DNA of 7,620 nucleotides from Rhodobacter sp. GTDB taxonomy: Bacteria; Pseudomonadota; Alphaproteobacteria; Rhodobacterales; Rhodobacteraceae. Made by a program: the position numbers and the translations under genes. The stretch lies in the NCBI GenBank assembly GCA_027482795.1, contig JAIXVS010000200.1, positions 1 through 7,620 on the forward strand, written 5' to 3'. Below are positions 6,203-7,620 of this stretch, in pieces (positions within the stretch are counted from its first letter, which is position 1; the number at the start of each line of letters is the position of its first letter). Below the pieces are notes generated by a model. The model saw only the letters and a list, made by a program, of their open reading frames with translations. It made no database searches and was not told where the DNA came from.

Positions 6203-7114
6203 ATGAATAACGGAACTTTAGGACTGAGTTTTTGGCTGGCTTTGGCAGGTGGGATCGTCGCCTTTGGCGTGTCCTTGGTGCTGGGCCATATGGGTCTGCT
6301 GACCTCTGCCATTATCGGCGCGGTGGTCTTTGCCATTTTGCTGGCTGTTCTGGGCTATGCATTACAGGGCCAGACCAGCGGTGCTGCGGGCGCAGAACCT
6401 GCCGCCGCCGCTGCGAAACCTGCCGCTAAAGCCGCCGCTACCCCTGCTGCTGTGAAATCCGCCGCTGCTGCCAGCGCTCCCGCAAAAGCAGCCGCCAAAC
6501 CTGCCGCTGCCAAGGCTGCAAGCGCGCCAAAGGCCGCAGCTGCCAAACCTGCAGCTGCCAAACCTGCAGCTGCCAAACCTGCGGCTGCCAAACCTGCGGC
6601 TGCCAAACCGAGCGCCAAGGCAGAAGCCGCCGCGAAACCTGCCGCCGTGAAATCTGCCGCTGCCCCCAAGGCCGCTGCTGCCCCCAAGGCCGCTACAGCA
6701 CCAAAGGCCGCCGCTGCTGCGCCAAAGGCCGCCGCTGCCGCGCCAAAAGCTGCCGCTGCGCCAAAAGCTGCCGCAGCGAAACCCGCTGCAAAATCGACCA
6801 AAGACGATGCCCCAGCCCCAGGTTCGGTGGGCAAGGCCCCTGCCACGCTCAAGGCCCCAAAAGGCGGCAAGGCCGATGATCTGAAAATCATCGAAGGCAT
6901 TGGCCCTGCTTTGGAAAAGCTGGTCAATTCCTTGGGCTTTTACCACTATGACCAAATCGCGAACTGGTCGAAGGACGAGATCGCTTGGGTGGATAGCCAC
7001 CTTGGCACCTTTCGTGGCCGCATTGTCCGCGACAAGTGGCAGGCGCAGGCCAAATTGATTGTCAAAGAAGGCATTCCCGCATTTTTGGAACGTGCCAAAA
7101 CCAACAATTACTAA
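6203..7114 (+). CDS. Membrane-anchored Ala/Lys-rich protein with C-terminal helix-hairpin-helix-like (COG3743-type) domain
   Basis: A 303-residue protein in three parts. Residues 8-28 and 31-54 are two membrane helices. Residues 62-197 are a low-complexity tract of Ala, Lys and Pro (AAAKP and APKAA units) that resembles histone H1 tails. Residues 225-303 form a compact domain: DDLKIIEGIGPALEKL, LGFYHYDQIANW, DEIAWVDSHL and FRGRIVRDKW. This domain belongs to the helix-hairpin-helix (H3TH) type sometimes named a predicted 5' nuclease. As I recall, the same domain closes the longer NuoE proteins of Rhizobiales, so a role in complex I assembly or structure is more likely than DNA cleavage. A good AGGAGAG site precedes the ATG. 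Its function is unproven, and the repeat tract may vary in length between strains. Confidence 0.8.
   Translation: MNNGTLGLSFWLALAGGIVAFGVSLVLGHMGLLTSAIIGAVVFAILLAVLGYALQGQTSGAAGAEPAAAAAKPAAKAAATPAAVKSAAAASAPAKAAAKPAAAKAASAPKAAAAKPAAAKPAAAKPAAAKPAAAKPSAKAEAAAKPAAVKSAAAPKAAAAPKAATAPKAAAAAPKAAAAAPKAAAAPKAAAAKPAAKSTKDDAPAPGSVGKAPATLKAPKGGKADDLKIIEGIGPALEKLVNSLGFYHYDQIANWSKDEIAWVDSHLGTFRGRIVRDKWQAQAKLIVKEGIPAFLERAKTNNY
6536..6610 (+). repeat. Five tandem 15-base repeats encoding AAAKP
   Basis: Five back-to-back 15-base units begin at 6536, 6551, 6566, 6581 and 6596. The first three are identical (GCAGCTGCCAAACCT); the fourth changes one base and the fifth two. All are in frame and encode Ala-Ala-Ala-Lys-Pro. 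The near-perfect DNA identity, despite free synonymous choice, indicates recent duplication by slippage or unequal recombination. Confidence 0.93.
6655..6783 (+). repeat. Degenerate tandem repeats encoding APKAA units
   Basis: Seven or so imperfect units of 15-18 bases, built around GCNCC(A/C)AA(A/G)GCNGC, encode (A)APKAA in frame. They are more diverged from each other than the AAAKP units at 6536-6610, so they are probably older or came from a separate expansion. Together the two tracts make the Lys/Ala spacer of the host gene. Confidence 0.8.
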
Positions 7115-7123
7115 GGATAAGCG

Positions 7124-7387
7124 ATGAGCGACGATCACCCGCATTTTGACGCTGAAACAGGCCCTTGGCCCTTGGGCTGGGCCGTTGCCTTGGGCGCAGG
7201 GGCGCTGGCCGCTGGCTTGGCGGGCGGCGTGGGCGGGGCCGAAACGGCTGCCGCCTTGGTGATCGGCGCGCTCAGCTTTGCGGTGTTCGGGGTCTTGCTG
7301 GGGGCAGGGGGGGTAGAGCGCAGCGCCCCTGCCGCAGGCGATGACCACGGCCACGCGCAGGGACACGGCCATGGGGGCCAGCATTAA
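7124..7387 (+). CDS. Small two-helix membrane protein with His-rich tail
   Basis: An 87-residue protein that I do not recognise as a named family. Residues about 16-37 and 42-62 are hydrophobic, Gly/Ala-rich membrane segments. The N-terminus has DDHPHFD and the C-terminus (75-87) is HGHAQGHGHGGQH, with five histidines in thirteen residues, so metal binding by one or both ends is plausible. It follows the preceding gene by 9 bases with AAGGA directly after that gene's stop, and its own stop shares one base with the next ATG. Placement before nuoF fits the unnamed reading frames known in nuo operons of Rhodobacter and Paracoccus. A role in assembly or in binding metal is a guess. Confidence 0.78.
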   Translation: MSDDHPHFDAETGPWPLGWAVALGAGALAAGLAGGVGGAETAAALVIGALSFAVFGVLLGAGGVERSAPAAGDDHGHAQGHGHGGQH

Positions 7388-7620
7388 TGGCCCCCAAACC
7401 ATCCGATACGCCATCTGATTCGGGCAAACAAACGCGCCGCGCGGCGATTGCGATTGCCAGCACGATGCTGGGCTGGATGCTGCTGCAAGAAATCGGCGCG
7501 CAATATGACTGGCCGCTAAGATATGCGCTGCTGGTCGATTTGTTCGCACTGGCGGGGTTTATCTGGGCGCTGATCTTTGTGTTTTCCATCTGGCGCGCCC
7601 GCCGCGCCGAATCCCGCACC
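7387..7620 (+). CDS. DUF5337-like small membrane protein (3' end outside window)
   Basis: A frame that starts at ATG 7387, sharing one base with the previous stop (TAATG), and stays open to the right edge for 78 codons. A polar start (residues 1-18, KPSDTPSDSGKQTRR) is followed by a first hydrophobic helix at about 19-34 (AAIAIASTMLGWMLL) and a second at about 47-68 (ALLVDLFALAGFIWALIFVF), then a basic WRARRAESR end. The two-helix layout with the WRARR ending matches what I recall of the Rhodobacteraceae DUF5337 family that occurs in nuo operons. Those proteins are about this long, so the stop is probably just past the edge. The family name is moderately certain; the function is unknown. Confidence 0.7.
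   Translation, partial: MAPKPSDTPSDSGKQTRRAAIAIASTMLGWMLLQEIGAQYDWPLRYALLVDLFALAGFIWALIFVFSIWRARRAESRT

Noticed and set aside
6536..6783. Tandem repeats considered as a CRISPR-like array
   Set aside because: The units are contiguous, without unique spacers, in frame, and encode a low-complexity protein tract.
6362..7549. Long minus-strand open frame of 395 codons, with a second of 190 codons inside it
   Set aside because: Both are antisense to the Ala/Lys repeat gene. GC-rich codon repeats suppress stops in other frames, and the products are repetitive Gly/Arg/Ser/Phe or Ala/Gly runs with no family pattern.

Overview
The window is the first part of a complex I (NADH:quinone oxidoreductase, nuo) operon from an alphaproteobacterium, most likely a member of the Rhodobacteraceae/Roseobacter group. 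This rests on how closely NuoB, NuoD and NuoE match recalled Rhodobacteraceae sequences, on the NuoE C-terminal extension, and on the accessory membrane-protein genes after nuoE. No database search was run. GC content is moderately high in the nuo genes (58% in one 60-base line of nuoD) and visibly lower in the first gene (42% in one 60-base line).

Layout. (1) Bases 1-480 hold an AT-richer plus-strand gene with an AP2 DNA-binding domain behind what looks like a degenerate HNH-type segment. Its reading frame is open to the left window edge, so it is probably 5' truncated by the window. (2) Bases 517-987 on the minus strand encode a CreA-family secreted protein. (3) Bases 988-1232 form a divergent intergenic region with a possible nuo promoter inside an inverted repeat. 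(4) From 1233 to the right edge every gene is on the plus strand and tightly packed: nuoA, nuoB, nuoC, a sulfotransferase, nuoD, a DUF4160 gene, a DUF2442 gene, nuoE, a membrane-anchored Ala/Lys-rich protein with a C-terminal helix-hairpin-helix-like domain, a small His-tailed membrane protein, and the start of a DUF5337-like membrane protein that runs off the window.

NuoA is the membrane subunit near the quinone tunnel. NuoB (cluster N2), NuoC and NuoD form the connecting module with the quinone site, and NuoE (cluster N1a) belongs to the NADH-oxidising module. nuoF and later genes should lie just to the right. Two insertions interrupt the standard A-B-C-D-E order without breaking translational coupling. 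One is a PAPS-type sulfotransferase between nuoC and nuoD, whose stop overlaps the nuoD start. The other is a DUF4160/DUF2442 pair between nuoD and nuoE, whose layout resembles a toxin-antitoxin cassette. The genes after nuoE are operon accessories. The helix-hairpin-helix domain of the first one resembles a domain that I recall fused to the end of NuoE in Rhizobiales, which points to a role tied to complex I.

The points most worth a second look are the two embedded cassettes, the split NuoE/helix-hairpin-helix arrangement with its histone-H1-like repeat tract, the degenerate HNH-AP2 gene beside creA, and the inverted repeat at the nuo promoter.
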